Shown here: positions 24,307 to 36,128 of the stretch, one piece after another
How positions within the stretch are numbered: the first letter of the stretch is position 1
Layout: every line of letters starts with the position of its first letter
Source of the DNA: Saccoglossus kowalevskii
Lineage: Eukaryota > Hemichordata > Enteropneusta > Harrimaniidae
Direction: 5' to 3'
DNA: 40,460 bases
Assembly (NCBI RefSeq): GCF_000003605.2
Contig: NW_003134155.1
Location: 1-40,460 of the forward strand
The notes under the pieces: generated by a model
What the model was told of the DNA's origin: nothing
What the model saw: the letters and a program-made list of their open reading frames with translations, nothing else
The model's database searches: none
Position numbers and translations under genes: made by a program

Positions 24307-24409
24307 TTCTGGTTACCACTCATGTCTGTATTGGAAGTGAGGTTTTCTGGTTACCACCCATGGCTGTATTTGAAGTAAGGTTTTCTGTTTACCACTCATG
24401 GCTGTGTTT
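24307..24409. repeat. Satellite junction between E copy 3 and F1
   Basis: Fewer than three monomers join the two blocks. They include CTCATGTCTGTATTGGAAG (about 24320), a combination I did not see elsewhere. The array stays continuous and in the same orientation. Confidence 0.65.
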
Positions 24410-25740
24410 GAAGTGAGGTTTGCTGGTTACTACCTATGGCTGTGTTTGAAGTGAGGTTTGCTGGGGACCACCCATGGCTGTATTTGAAGTGAGGTTTGCT
24501 GGCTACCACCCATGGCTGTGTTTGGAGTGAGGTTTTCTGGCTACCACTCATGGCTGTGTTTGAAGTGAGGTTGTCTGGTTACCACCCATGGCTGTATTTG
24601 AAGTAAGGTTTTCTGGTTACCGCTCATGGCTGTATTTGAAGTGAGGTTTTCTGGTTACCACTCATGGCTGTGTTTGAAGTGAGGTTTGCTGGTTACCACT
24701 CATGGCTGTATTTGAAGTGAGGTTTGCCGGTTACCACTCATGGCTGTATTTGAAGTGAGGTTTGCTGGTTACCACTCATGGCTGTATTTGAAGGGAGGTT
24801 TGCTGGTTACCATACATGGCTGTGTTTGGAGTGAGGTTTGCTGGTTACCACTCATGGCTGTATTTGAAGTAAGGTTTTCTGGTTACCACTCATGGCTGTG
24901 TTTGAAGTTAGGTTTGCTGGTTACCACCCATGGCTGTGTTTGAAGTGAGATTTACTGGTTACCACCCATGGCTGTATTTGAAGTGAGGTTTGCTGGATAC
25001 CACCCATGGCTGTATTTGAAGTGAGGTTTGCTGGTTACCACCCATGGCTGTGTTTGGTGTGAGGTTTGCTGGTTACCACTCATGGCTGTGTTTCAAGTAA
25101 GGTGTTCTGGTTATCACTCATGGCTGTGTTTGAAATTAGGTTTTCTGGTTACCACTCATGGCTGTGTTTGAAGTGAGTTTTTCTGGTTACCACTCATGGC
25201 TGTATTTGGAGTGAGGTTGTCTGGTTACTACCCATGGCTGTATTTGAAGTGATGTTTGTTGGTTACCACTCATGGCTGTGTTTGAAGTGAAATTTGCTGG
25301 TTACCACCCATGGCTGTATTTGAAGTAAGGTTTCTGGTTACCACTCATGGCTGTGTTTGAAGTAAGGTGTTCTGGATATCACTCATGGCTGTGTTTGAAG
25401 TGAGGTTGTCTGGTTACCACCCATGGCTGTATTTGAAGTAAGGTTTTCTGGTTACCGCTCATGGCTGTATTTGAAGTGAGGTTTTCTGGTTACCACCCAT
25501 GGCTGTATTTGAAGTAAGGTTTTCTGGTTACCACTCATGGCTGTATTTAAAGTGAGGTTTGCTGGTTGCCACCCATGGCTGTATTTGAAGTGACGTTTGT
25601 TGGTTACCACTCATGGCTGTGTTTGAAGTGAGATTTGCTGGTTACCACTCATGGCTGTGTTTGGAGTGAGGTTTGCTGGTTACCACCCATGGCTGTATTT
25701 GAAGTGAGATTTTCTGGTTACCACCCATGCCTGTGTTTGA
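24410..25740. repeat. Segmental duplication F, copy F1
   Basis: F1 matches F2 at an offset of 1,329 bp, which is 35 monomers less one base, and the two copies abut. Markers are GGGGACC (24471), GAAGGGAGG (24791), CATACATGG (24812), GAGATTTACTGG (24948), CTGGATACC (24993), TTTGGTGTGAGG (25052), TTGAAATTAGG (25130), GTGAGTTTTTC (25171), AAGGTTTCTGG one base short (25327) and CCATGCCTG (25727). The + strand reading frame at 24740-24943 exists only because GAAGGGAGG removes the usual stop. It is not a gene. Confidence 0.88.
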
Positions 25741-27320
25741 AGTGAGGTTTTCTGGTTACCACCTATGGCTGTGTTTGAAGTGAGGTTTGCTGGGGACCAC
25801 CCATGGCTGTATTTGAAGTGAGGTTTGCTGGTTACCACCCATGGCTGTGTTTGGAGTGAGGTTTTCTGGTTACCACTCATGGTTGTGTTTGAAGTGAGGT
25901 TGTCTGGTTACCACCCATGGCTGTATTTGAAGTAAGGTTTTCTGGTTACCGCTCTTGGCTGTATTTGAAGTGAGGTTTTCTGGTTACCACTCATGGCTGT
26001 GTTTGAAGTGAGGTTTGCTGGTTACCACTCATGGCTGTATTTGAAGTGAGGTTTGCTGGTTACCACTCATGGCTGTATTTGAAGTGAGGTTTGCTGGTTA
26101 CCGCTCATGGCTGTATTTGAAGGGAGGTTTGCAGGTTACCATACATGGCTGTGATTGGAGTGAGGTTTGCTGGTTACCACTCATGGCTGTATTTGAAGTA
26201 AGGTTTTCTGGTTACCACTCATGGCTGTGTTTGAAGTTAGGTTTGCTGGTTACCACCCATGGCTGTGTTTGAAGTGAGATTTACTGGTTACCACCCATGG
26301 CTGTATTTGAAGTGCGGTTTGCTGGATACCACCCATGGCTGTATTTGAAGTGAGGTTTGCTGGTTACCACCCATGGCTGTGTTTGGTGTGAGGTTTGCTG
26401 GTTACCACTCATGGCTGTGTTTCAAGTAAGGTGTTCTGGTTACCACTCATGGCTGTGTTTGAAATTAGGTTTTCTGGTTACCACTCATGGCTGTGTTTGA
26501 AGTGAGTTTTTCTGGTTACCACTCATGGCTGTATTTGGAGTGAGGTTGTCTGGTTACCACCCATGGCTGTATTTGAAGTGACGTTTGTTGGTTACCACTC
26601 ATGGCTGTTTTTGAAGTGAAATTTGCTGGTTACCACCCATGGCTGTATTTGAAGTAAGGTTTCTGGTTACCACTCATGGCTGTGTTTGAAGTAAGGTGTT
26701 CTGGTTATCACTCATGGCTGTGTTTGAAGTGAGGTTGTCTGGTTACCACCCACGGCTGTATTTGAAGTAAGGTTTTCTGGTTACCGCTCATGGCTGTATT
26801 TGAAGTGAGGTTTTCTGGTTACCACCCATGGCTGTATTTGAAGTAAGGTTTTCTGGTTACCACTCATGGCTGTATTTAAAGTGAGGTTTGCTGGTTGCCA
26901 CCCATGGCTGTATTTGAAGTGACGTTTGTTGGTTACCACTCATGGCTGTGTTTGAAGTGAGATTTGCTGGTTACCACTCATGGCTGTGTTCGGAGTGAGG
27001 TTTGCTGGTTACCACCCATGGCTGTATTTGAAATGAGATTTTCTGGTTACCACCCATGCCTGTGTTTGAAGTGACGTTTGCTGGTTACCACTCATGGCTG
27101 TATTTGAAGTGAGGTTCGCCGGTTACCACTCATGGCTGTATTTGAAGTGAGGTTTGCTGGTTACCACTCATGGCTGTGTTTGAAGTGAGGTTTGCTGGTT
27201 ACCACTCATGGCTGTATTTGAAGTAAGGTTAGCCGGTTACTACTCATGGCTGTATTTGAAGTGAGGTTTGCTGGTTACCACTCATGGCTGTATTTGAAGT
27301 GAGGTTTGCTGGTTACCATC
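25741..27320. repeat. Segmental duplication F, copy F2
   Basis: F2 is tandem to F1 and also matches F3 (27563-29143) at an offset of 1,823 bp, or 48 monomers less one base. F2 and F3 share variants that F1 lacks, such as TTACCGCTCATGG followed by GAAGGGAGG (about 26099), GTGACGTTTG (about 26578), TTTTTGAAGTGAAATTTG (about 26608), TTGAAATGAG (about 27029) and GAGGTTCGCCGG (about 27112). F2 and F3 are therefore closer to each other than to F1 by position of shared changes. Confidence 0.88.
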
Positions 27321-27562
27321 CATGGCTGTGTTTGAAGTGAGGTTTTCTGGTTACCACCCATGGCTGTATTTGAAGTAAGGTTTTCTGGTTACCACCCATG
27401 GCTGTGCTTGGAGTGCGAGTTGCTGGTTACCACACATGGGTGTGTTTGAAGTAAGGTTTTCTGGTTACCACTCATGGCTGTGTTGGAAGTGAGGTTTTCT
27501 GGTTACCACCCATGGCTGTATTTGAAGTAAGGTTTTCTGTTTACCACTCATGGCTGTGTTTG
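27321..27562. repeat. Satellite insert between F2 and F3
   Basis: About six monomers separate the F2 and F3 copies. They contain GTGCTTGGAGTGCGAG (about 27410), CACACATGGG (about 27430) and GTTGGAAG (about 27482). The GTGCTTGG plus TGCGA combination is typical of the A, B and J blocks, so this looks like a patch from another part of the array. Nothing but satellite is present. Confidence 0.72.
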
Positions 27563-29143
27563 AAGTGAGGTTTGCTGGTTACCACCTATGGCTGTGTTTG
27601 AAGTGAGGTTTGCTGGGGACCACCCATGGCTGTATTTGAAGTGAGGTTTGCTGGTTACCACCCATGGCTGTGTTTGGAGTGAGGTTTTCTGGTTACCACT
27701 CATGGTTGTGTTTGAAGTGAGGTTGTCTGGTTACCACCCAAGGCTGTATTTGAAGTAAGGTTTTCTGGTTACCGCTCATGGCTGTATTTGAAGTGAGGTT
27801 TTCAGGTTACCACTCATGGCTGTGTTTGAAGTGAGGTTTGCTGGTTACCACTCATGGCTGTATTTGAAGTGAGGTTTGCCGGTTACCACTCATGGCTGTA
27901 TTTGAAGTGAGGTTTGCTGGTTACCGCTCATGGCTGTATTTGAAGGGAGGTTTGCTGGTTACCATACATGGCTGTGTTTGGAGTGAGGTTTGCTGGTTAC
28001 CACTCATGGCTGTATTTGAAGTAAGGTTTTCTGGTTACCACTCATGGCTGTGTTTGAAGTTAGGTTTGCTGGTTACCACCCATGGCTGTGTTTGAAGTGA
28101 GATTTACTGGTTACCACCCATGGCTGTATTTGAAGTGAGGTTTGCTGGATACCACCCATGGCTGTATTTGAAGTGAGGTTTGCTGGTTACCACCCATGGC
28201 TGTGTTTGGTGTGAGGTTTGCTGGTTACCACTCATGGCTGTGTTTCAAGTAAGGTGTTCTGGTTACCACTCATGGCTGTGTTTGAAATTAGGTTTTCTGG
28301 TTACCACTCATGGCTGTGTTTGAAGTGAGTTTTTCTGGTTACCACTCATGGCTGTATTTGGAGTGAGGTTGTCTGGTTACCACCCATGGCTGTATTTGAA
28401 GTGACGTTTGTTGGTTACCACTCATGGCTGTTTTTGAAGTGAAATTTGCTGGTTACCACCCATGGCTGTATTTGAAGTAAGGTTTCTGGTTACCACTCAT
28501 GGCTGTGTTTGAAGTAAGGTGTTCTGGTTATCACTCATGGCTGTGTTTCAAGTGAGATTGTCTGGTTACCACCCATGGCTGTATTTGAAGTAAGGTTTTC
28601 TGGTTACCGCTCATGGCTGTATTTGAAGTGAGGTTTTCTGGTTACCACCCATGGCTGTATTTGAAGTAAGGTTTTCTGGTTACCACACATGGCTGTATTT
28701 AAAGTGAGGTTTGCTGGTTGCCACCCATGGCTGTATTTGAAGTAACGTTTGTTGATTACCACTCATGGCTGTGTTTGAAGTGAGATTTGCTGGTTACCAC
28801 TCATGGCTGTGTTTGGAGTGAGGTTTGCTGGTTACCACCCATGGCTGTATTTGAAATGAGATTTTCTGGTTACCACCCATGCCTGTGTTTGAAGTGAGGT
28901 TTGCTGGTTACCACTCATGGCTGTATTTGAAGTGAGGTTCGCCGGTTACCACTCATGGCTGTATTTGAAGTGAGGTTTGCTGGTTACCACTCATGGCTGT
29001 GTTTGAAGTGAGGTTTGCTGGTTACCACTCATGGCTGTATTTGAAGTAAGGTTTGCCGGTTACCACTCATGGCTGTATTTGAAGTGAGGTTTGCTGGTTA
29101 CCACTCATGGCTGTATTTGAAGTGAGGTTTGCTGGTTACCATC
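27563..29143. repeat. Segmental duplication F, copy F3
   Basis: F3 is the third F copy. It has the same order of markers: GGGGACC (27615), GAAGGGAGG (27943), CATACATGG (27964), GAGATTTACTGG (28099), CTGGATACC (28145), TTTGGTGTGAGG (28205), AAGGTTTCTGG (28480), CCATGCCTG (28879) and GAGGTTCGCCGG (28932). Only a few substitutions separate it from F2, for example CACACATGG at about 28683 where F2 has CACTCATGG, and TTCAAGTGAGATTG near 28547. Confidence 0.88.
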
Positions 29144-31600
29144 CATGGCTGTGTTTGGAGTGAGGTTTGCTGGTTACCACTCATGGCTGTATTTGAAGTG
29201 AGGTTTTCTGGTTACCACTCATGGCTGTGTTGACGTTAGGTTTGCTGGTTACCACCCATGGCTGTGTTTGAAGTGAGATTTACTGGTTACCACCCATGGC
29301 TGTATTTGAAGTGATGTTTGCTGGATACCACCTATGGCTGTATTTGAAGTGAGGTTTGCTGATTACCACCCATGGCTGTGTTTGGTGTGAGGTTTGCTGG
29401 TTACCACTCATGGCTGTGTTTCAAGTAAGGTGTTCTGGTTACCACTCATGGCTGTGTTTGAAGTTAGGTTGTCTGGTTAACACCCATGGCTATATTTGAA
29501 GTAAGGTTTTCTGGTTACCACTCATGGCTGTGTTTGAAGTTAGGTTTGCTGGTTACCACCCATGGCTGTGTTTGAAGTGAGATTTACTGGTTACCACCCA
29601 TGGCTGTATTTGAAGTGAGGTTTGCTGGATACAACCCATGGCTGTATTTGAAGTGAGGTTTGCTGGTTACCACCCATGGCTGTGTTTGGTGTGAGGTTTG
29701 CTGGTTACCACTCATGGCTGTGTTTCAAGTAAGGTGTTCTGGTTACCACTCATGGCTGTGTTTGAAGTTAGGTTTTCTGGTTACCACTCATGGCTGTGTT
29801 TGAAGTGAGTTTTTCTGGTTACCACCCATGGCTATATTTGAAGTGAGATTTGCTGGTTACCACTCATGGCTGTATTTGGAGTGAGGTTGTCTGGTTACCA
29901 CCCATGGCTGTATTTGAAGTGACGTTTGTTGGTTACCACTCATGGCTGTGTTTGAAGTGAGATTTGCTGGTTACCACTCATGGCTGTGTTTGGAGTGAGG
30001 TTTGCTGGTTACCACCCATGGTTGTATTTGAAGTGAGAATTTCTGGTTACCAGCCATGCCTGTGTTTGAAGTGAGGTTTGCTGGTTACCACTCATGGCTG
30101 TATTTGAAGTAAGGTTTGCCGGTTACCACTCATGGCTGTATTTGAAGTGAGGTTTGCTGGTTACCACTCATGGCTGTGTTTGAAGTGAGCTTTGCTGGTT
30201 ACCACTCATGGCTGTATTTGAAGTGAGGTTTGCCGGTTACCACTCATTGCTGTATTTGTAGTGAGGTTTGCTGGTTACCACTCATGGCTGTGTTTGAAGT
30301 GAGGTTTGCTGGTTACCACTCATGGCTGTATTTGAAGTAAGGTTTGCCGGTTACCACTCATGGCTGTATTTGAAGTGAGGTTTGCTGGTTACCACTCATG
30401 GCTGTATTTGAAGTGAGGTTTGCTGGTTACCATCCATGGCTGTGTTTGGAGTGAGGTTTGCTGGTTACCACTCATGGCTGTATTTGAAGTAAGGTTTTCT
30501 GGTTACCACTCATGGCTGTGTTTGACGTTAGGTTTGCTGGTTACCACCCATGGCTGTGTTTGAAGTGAGATTTACTGTTTACCACCCATGGCTGTATTTG
30601 AAGTGAGGTTTGCTGGTTACCACTCATGGCTGTATTTGAAGTGAGGTTTGCTGGTTACCCCTTGGCTGTGTTTGGAGTGAGGTTTGCTGGTTACCACTCA
30701 TGGCTGTATTTGAAGTAAGGTTTTCTGGTTGCCACTCATGGCTGTGTTTGACGTTAGGTTTGCTGGTTACCACCCATGGCTGTGTTTGAAGTGAGATTTA
30801 CTGGTTACCACCCATGGCTGTATTTGAGGTGATGTTTGCTGGATACCACCCATGGCTGTATTTGAAGTGAGGTTTGCTGGTTACCACCCATGGCTGTGTT
30901 TGGTGTGAGGTTTGCTGGTTACCACTCATGGCTGTGTTTCAAGAAAGGTGTTCTGGTTACCACTCATGGCTGTGTTTGAAGTTAGGTTGTCTTGTTAACA
31001 CCCATGGCTATATTTGAAGTAAGGTTTTCTGGTTACCACTCATGGCTGTGTTTGAAGTTAGGTTTGCTGGTTACCACCCATGGCTGTGTTTGAAGTGAGA
31101 TTTACTGGTTACCACCCATGGCTGTATTTGAAGTAAGGTTTTCTGGATACCACCCATGGCTGTATTTGAAGTGAGGTTTGCTGGTTACCACCCATGGCTG
31201 TGTTTGGTGTGAGGTTTGCTGGTTACCACTCATGGCTGTGTTTCAAGTAAGGTGTTCTGGTTACCACTCATGGCTGTGTTTGAAGTTAGGTTGTCTGGTT
31301 ACCACCCATGGCTGTGTTTGAAGTAAGGTTTACTGGTTACCACTCATGGCTGTATTTGAAGTAAGGTTTTCTGGTTACCACCCATGGCTGTGTTTGAAGT
31401 TAGGTTTTCTGGTTACCACTCATGGCTGTGTTTGAAGTGAGTTTTTCTGGTTACCACCCATGGCTATATTTGAAGTGAGATTTGCTGGTTACCACTCATG
31501 GCTGTATTTGGAGTGAGGTTGTCTGGTTACCACCCATGGCTGTATTTGAAGTGACGTTTGTTGGTTACCACTCATGGCTGTGTTTGAAGTGAGATTTGCT
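29144..31600. repeat. G-type satellite mosaic
   Basis: This stretch is built from repeated use of one short ordered cassette: GAGATTTACTGG, then CTGGATACC, then TTTGGTGTGAGG, then TTTCAAGTAAGG. The cassette starts at about 29275, 29580, 30790 and 31097. Positions 29240-29530 and 30750-31040 share GTGATGTTTGCTGGATACC and GTTAACACCC with a TATATTTG monomer, at about 1.5 kb. One monomer is two bases short (GGTTACCCCTTGG, about 30653). Other parts resemble F (CCATGCCTG at 30055). No gene is present. Confidence 0.82.
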
Positions 31601-31847
31601 GGTTACCACTCATGGCTGTATTTGGAGTGAGGTTGTCTGGTTACCACCCATGGCTGTATTGATGTAAGGTTTTTTGGTTACCGCTCATGGCTGTATTTGA
31701 AGTGATGTTTTTCTGGTTACCACCCATGGCTGTATTTGAAGTAAGGTTTTCTGGTTACCACTCTGGCTGTATTTAAAATGAGGTTTGCTGGTAGCCACCC
31801 ATGGCTGTGTTTGAAGTGAAGTTTTCTGATTACCACCCATGGCTGTG
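31601..31847. repeat. Satellite segment with block J, copy 2
   Basis: This part carries the second copy of block J (about 31630-31940, against 12790-13100). The shared three-base loss ACTCTGGCTG (31760) is specific to the pair. The copy also has private length changes: GTATTGATG one base short (about 31667) and GATGTTTTTCTGG one base long (about 31704). Only satellite is visible. Confidence 0.82.
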
Positions 31848-33291
31848 TTTGAAGTGAGGTTTTCTGGTTACCACCCATGGCTGTATTTGAAGTAAGGATT
31901 TATGGTTACCACCCTTGGCTGTGCTTGGAGTGCGATTTGCTGGTTACCACTCATGGGTGTTTTTGAAGTAAGGTTTTCTGGTTACCACTCATGGCTGTGT
32001 TTGAAGTGAGGTTTTCTGGTTACCACCCATGGCTGTATTTGAAGTAAGGTTTTCTGTTTATCAACAATGGGTGTGTTTGAAGTGAGGTTTGCTGGGGACC
32101 ACCCATGGCTGTATTTGAAGTGAGGTTTGCTGGTTACCACCCATGGCTGTGTTTCAAGTAAGGGGTTCTGGTTACCACTCATGGCTGTGTTTGAAGTGAG
32201 ATTGTCTGGTTACCACCCATGGCTGTATTTGAAGTAAGGTTTTCTGTTTACCACTCATGGCACTGTTTGAAGTGAGGTTTGCTGGTTACCACCTATGGCT
32301 GTGTTTGAAGTGAGGTTTGCTGGGGACCACCCATGGCTGTGTTTGGAGTGAGGTTTGCTGGTTACTACTCATGGCTGTGTTTCAAGTAAGGTGTTCTGGT
32401 TACCACTCATGGCTGTGTTTGAAGTGAGGTTGTCTGGTTACCACCCATGGCTGTGTTTGAAGTGAGGTTTTCTGGTTACCACCCATGGCTGTATTTGAAG
32501 TAAGGTTTTCTGGTTACCACTCATGGCTGTGTTTGAAGTAAGGCGTTCTGGTTACCACTCATGGCTGTGTTTGAAGTGAGGTTTTCTGGTTACCACCCAT
32601 GGCTGTATTTGAAGTAAGGATTTATGGTTACCACCCTTGGCTGTGCTTGGAGTGCGATTTGCTGGTTACCACTCATGGGTGTTTTTGAAGTAAGGTTTTC
32701 TGGTTACCACTCATGGCTGTGTTTGAAGTGAGGTTTTCTGGTTACCACCCATGGCTGTATTTGAAGTAAGGTTTTCTGTTTACCAACAATGGCTGTGTTT
32801 GAAGTGAGGTTTGCTGGGGACCACCCATGGCTGTATTTGAAGTGAGGTTTGCTGGTTACCACCCATGGCTGTGTTTCAAGTAAGGGGTTCTGGTTACCAC
32901 TCATGGCTGTGTTTGAAGTGAGATTGTCTGGTTACCACCCATGGCTGTATTTGAAGTAAGGTTTTCTGTTTACCACTCATGGCACTGTTTGAAGTGAGGT
33001 TTGCTGGTTACCACCTATGGCTGTGTTTGAAGTGAGGTTTGCTGGGGACCACCCATGGCTGTGTTTGGAGTGAGGTTTGCTGGTTACTACTCATGGCTGT
33101 GTTTCAAGTAAGGTGTTCTGGTTACCACTCATGGCTGTGTTTGAAGTGAGGTTGTCTGGTTACCACCCATGGCTGTGTTTGAAGTGAGGTTTTCTGGTTA
33201 CCACCCATGGCTGTATTTGAAGTAAGGTTTTCTGGTTACCACTCATGGCTGTGTTTGAAGTAAGGTGTTCTGGTTACCACTCATGGCTGTG
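31848..33291. repeat. 722-bp (19-monomer) tandem duplication
   Basis: Positions 31848-32569 recur directly at 32570-33291, an offset of exactly 722 bp. Both copies carry AAGGATTTATGG (about 31894 and 32616), CACCCTTGGCTGTGCTTGG, a CAACAATGG monomer (about 32062 and 32784), AAGGGGTTCTGG (32160 and 32882) and the unusual CATGGCACTGTTTG (about 32258 and 32980). I found only about three or four differences, for instance TATCAACAATGGG against TACCAACAATGGC. This is a recent unequal exchange. Confidence 0.93.
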
Positions 33292-33779
33292 TTTGAAGTG
33301 AGGTTGTCTGGTTACCACCCATGGCTGTATTTGCAGTAAGGTTTTCTGGTTACCGCTCATGGCTGTAATTGAAGTGAGGTTTTCTGGTTACCACCCATGG
33401 TTGTATTTGAAGTAAGGTTTTCTAGTTACCACTCATGGGTGTGTTTGAAGCAAGGTTTACTGGTTACCACTCATGGCTGTGTTTGAAGTGAGGTTTTCTC
33501 CTTACCACCTATGGCTGTGTTTGAAGTGAGGTTTGCTGGTTACCACCCATGGCTGTGATTAAAGTGAGGTTTGCTGGTTGCCACCTATGGCTGTGTTTGA
33601 AGTGAGGTTTTCTGGTTACCACCCATGACTGTCTTTGAAGTAAGGTTTTCTGGTTACCACTCATGGCTGTATATTGAAGTGAGGTTTTCTGGTTACCACC
33701 CATGGCTGTGTTTGAAGTGAGGTTTGCTGGTTACCAATCATGGCTGTATTTGAAGTAAGGTTTTCTGGTTACCACTCAT
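33292..33779. repeat. Unassigned satellite mosaic
   Basis: About 13 ordinary and variant monomers. They include TTTGCAGTAAGG (about 33331), TTTTCTCCTTACC (about 33495), CCATGACTGTC (about 33627) and TATATTGAAG (about 33670). The reverse-strand frame at 33509-33703 is broken satellite, not a gene. No long ordered match was found. Confidence 0.7.
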
Positions 33780-34560
33780 GGCTGTATTTGAAGTGAGATT
33801 TGCTGGTTACCACTCATGGCTGTATTTGAAGTGAGGTTGTCTGGTTACCACCCATGGCTGTATATTGAAGTGAGGTTTGTTGGTTACCACTCATGGCTGT
33901 GTTCGGAGTGAGATTTGCTGGTTACCACTCATGGCTGTGTTTGGAGTGAGGTTTGCTGGTTACCACCCATGGCTGTGTTTGAAGTGAGGTTTTCTGGTTA
34001 CCACCCATGGCTGTGTTTGAAGTGAGGTTTGCTGGTTACCAATCATGGCTGTATTTGAAGTTAGGTTTGCTGGTTACCACTCATGGCTGTATTTGAAGTG
34101 AGGTTTGCTGGTTACCACTCATGGCTGTGTTTGAAGTGAGGTTTGCTGGTTACCACTCATGGCTGTATTTGAAGAGAGGTTTGCTGGTTACCACACATGG
34201 CTGTGATTGAAGTGAGATTTGCTGGTTACTACTCATGGCTGTATTTGAAGTGAGGTTTGCTGGTTACCACTCATGGCTGTGTTTGAAGTGAGGTTTGCTG
34301 GTTACCAACCATGGCTGTGTTTGAAGTGAGATTTGCTGGTTACCACCCATGGCTGTATTTGAAGTGAGGTTTGCTGGTTACCACTCATGACTGTATTTGA
34401 AGTGAGGTTTGCTGGTTACCACCCATGGTTGTGTTTGGAGTGAGGTTTGCTGGTTACCACTCATGGCTGTATTTGGAGTGATGTTTGCTGGTTACCACTC
34501 ATCGCTATATTTGGAGTGAGGTTTTTTGGTTACCACCCATGGCTGTGTTTGAAAGTGAAG
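33780..34560. repeat. Satellite block E, diverged copy
   Basis: This run follows block E in order: TATATTGAAG with GTTTGTTGG (about 33861-33885), GTTCGGAG (33901), CAATCATGG (about 34040), GAAGAGAGG (about 34169), GTGATTGAAG (about 34202), CAACCATGG, then ATCGCTATATTTGG with a TTTTTTGG end (34502-34528). It contains one extra monomer compared with 19740-20340 and several substitutions, so it is an older or patched relative. A one-base gain (TTTGAAAGTGAAG) lies near 34549. Confidence 0.82.
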
Positions 34561-36128
34561 TTTGCTGGTTACCACTCATGGCTGTGTTTGAAGTGAGGTT
34601 TGCTGGTTACCACCCATGGCTGTGTTTGAAGTGAGATTTGCTGGTTACCACCCATGGCTGTATTTGAAGTGAGGTTTGCTGGTTACCACCCATGGCTGTA
34701 TTTGCAGTGAGGTTTGCTGGTTACCATCCATGGCTATGTTTGGAGTGAGGTTTGCTGGTTACCACCCATGGCTGTGTTTGAAGTGAGGTTTTCTGGTTAC
34801 CACCATTGGCTGTATATGACGTCAGGTTTGCTGGTTACCACCCATGGCTGTTTTTGAAGTGAGGTTTGCTGGTTACAACCCATGGCTGTGTTTGGAGTGA
34901 GGTTTGCTGGTTACCACTCATGGCTGTATTTGGAGTGAGGTTTGCTGGTTACCACTCATGGCTGTATTTGGAGTGAGGTTTTCTGGTTACCACCCATGGT
35001 TGTGTTTGAAGTGAGGTTTTCTTGTTACCACTCATGGCTGGAATTGAAGTGAGGTTTGCTGGTTGCCTCCCATGGCTGTGTTTGAAGTGAGGTTATCTGG
35101 TTACCACCCATGGCTAAATTTGAAGTAATGTTTTCTGGTTACCACCCATGGCTGTGTTTGGAGTGCGATTTGCTGGTTACCACTCATGGGTATGTTTGAA
35201 GTAAGGTTTTCTGGTTACCACTCATGGCTGTGTTTGAAGTGAGGTTTTCTGGTTACAACCCATGGCTGTATTTGTAGTAAGGTTTTCTGTTTACCACTCA
35301 TGGCTGTGTTTGAAGTGAGGTTTGCTGGTTACCACCCATGGCTGTGTTTGAAGTGAGGTTTGCTGGGGACCACCCATGGCTGTATTTGAATTGAGCTTTG
35401 CTGGTTACCACTCATGGCTGTATTTGAAGTGAGGTTTGCCGGATACCACCCATGACTGCGCTTGGAGTGTGATTTGCTGGTTACCACTCATGGGTGTGTT
35501 TGAAGTAAGATTTTCTGGTTACCACTCATGGCTGTGTTTGAAGTGAGGTTTGCTGGTTACCACCTATGGCTGTGTTTGAAGTGAGGTTTGCTGGGGACCA
35601 CCCATGGCTGTATTTGAAGTGAGGTTTGCTGGTTACCACCCATGGCTGTGTTTGGAGTGAGGTTTTCTGGTTACCACTCATGGCTGTGTTTGAAGTGAGG
35701 TTGTCTGGTTACCACCCATGGCTGTATTTGAAGTAAGGTTTTCTGGTTACCGCTCATGGCTGTATTTGAAGTGAGGTTTTCTAGTTACCACCCATGGCTG
35801 TATTTGAAGTAAAGTTTTCTGGTTACCACTCATGGCTGTAATTAAAGTGAGGTTTGCTGGTTGCCACCCATGGCTGTGTTTGAAGTGAGGTTTTCTGGTT
35901 ACCACCCATGGCTGTGTTTGAAGTAAGGTTTTCTGGTTACCACCCATGACTGTGTTTGAAGTGAGATTTGCTGGTTACCACTCATGGCTGTATTTGGAGT
36001 GAGGTTGTCTGGTTACCACCCATGGCTGTATTTGAAGTGACGTTTGTTGGTTACCACTCATGGCTGTGTTTGAAGTGAGATTTGCTGGTTACCACTCATG
36101 GCTGTGATTGGAGTGAGGTTTGCTGGTT
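34561..36128. repeat. Satellite mosaic with block K, copy 2
   Basis: Block K copy 2 (34666-35000) shares TTTGCAGTG, CATCCATGGCTATG, GACGTCAGG (34818) and TTACAACCC with 13240-13570. After it come patches with GCTGGAATTG (about 35037), GCTAAATTTG (about 35113), CATGACTGCGCTTGG (about 35450) and two GGGGACC monomers (about 35366 and 35594). Positions 35600-36128 use common D, F and C-like variants in a new order. No gene is present. Confidence 0.75.

Noticed and set aside
24740-28095. Plus-strand open frames of 67 codons at 24740-24943, 26069-26272 and 27892-28095
   Set aside because: They arise from the same F-block copies, where GAAGGGAGG and GAAGTAAGG or GAAGTTAGG variants shift or remove the usual TGA. 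They are duplicates of one accident, not a conserved gene.
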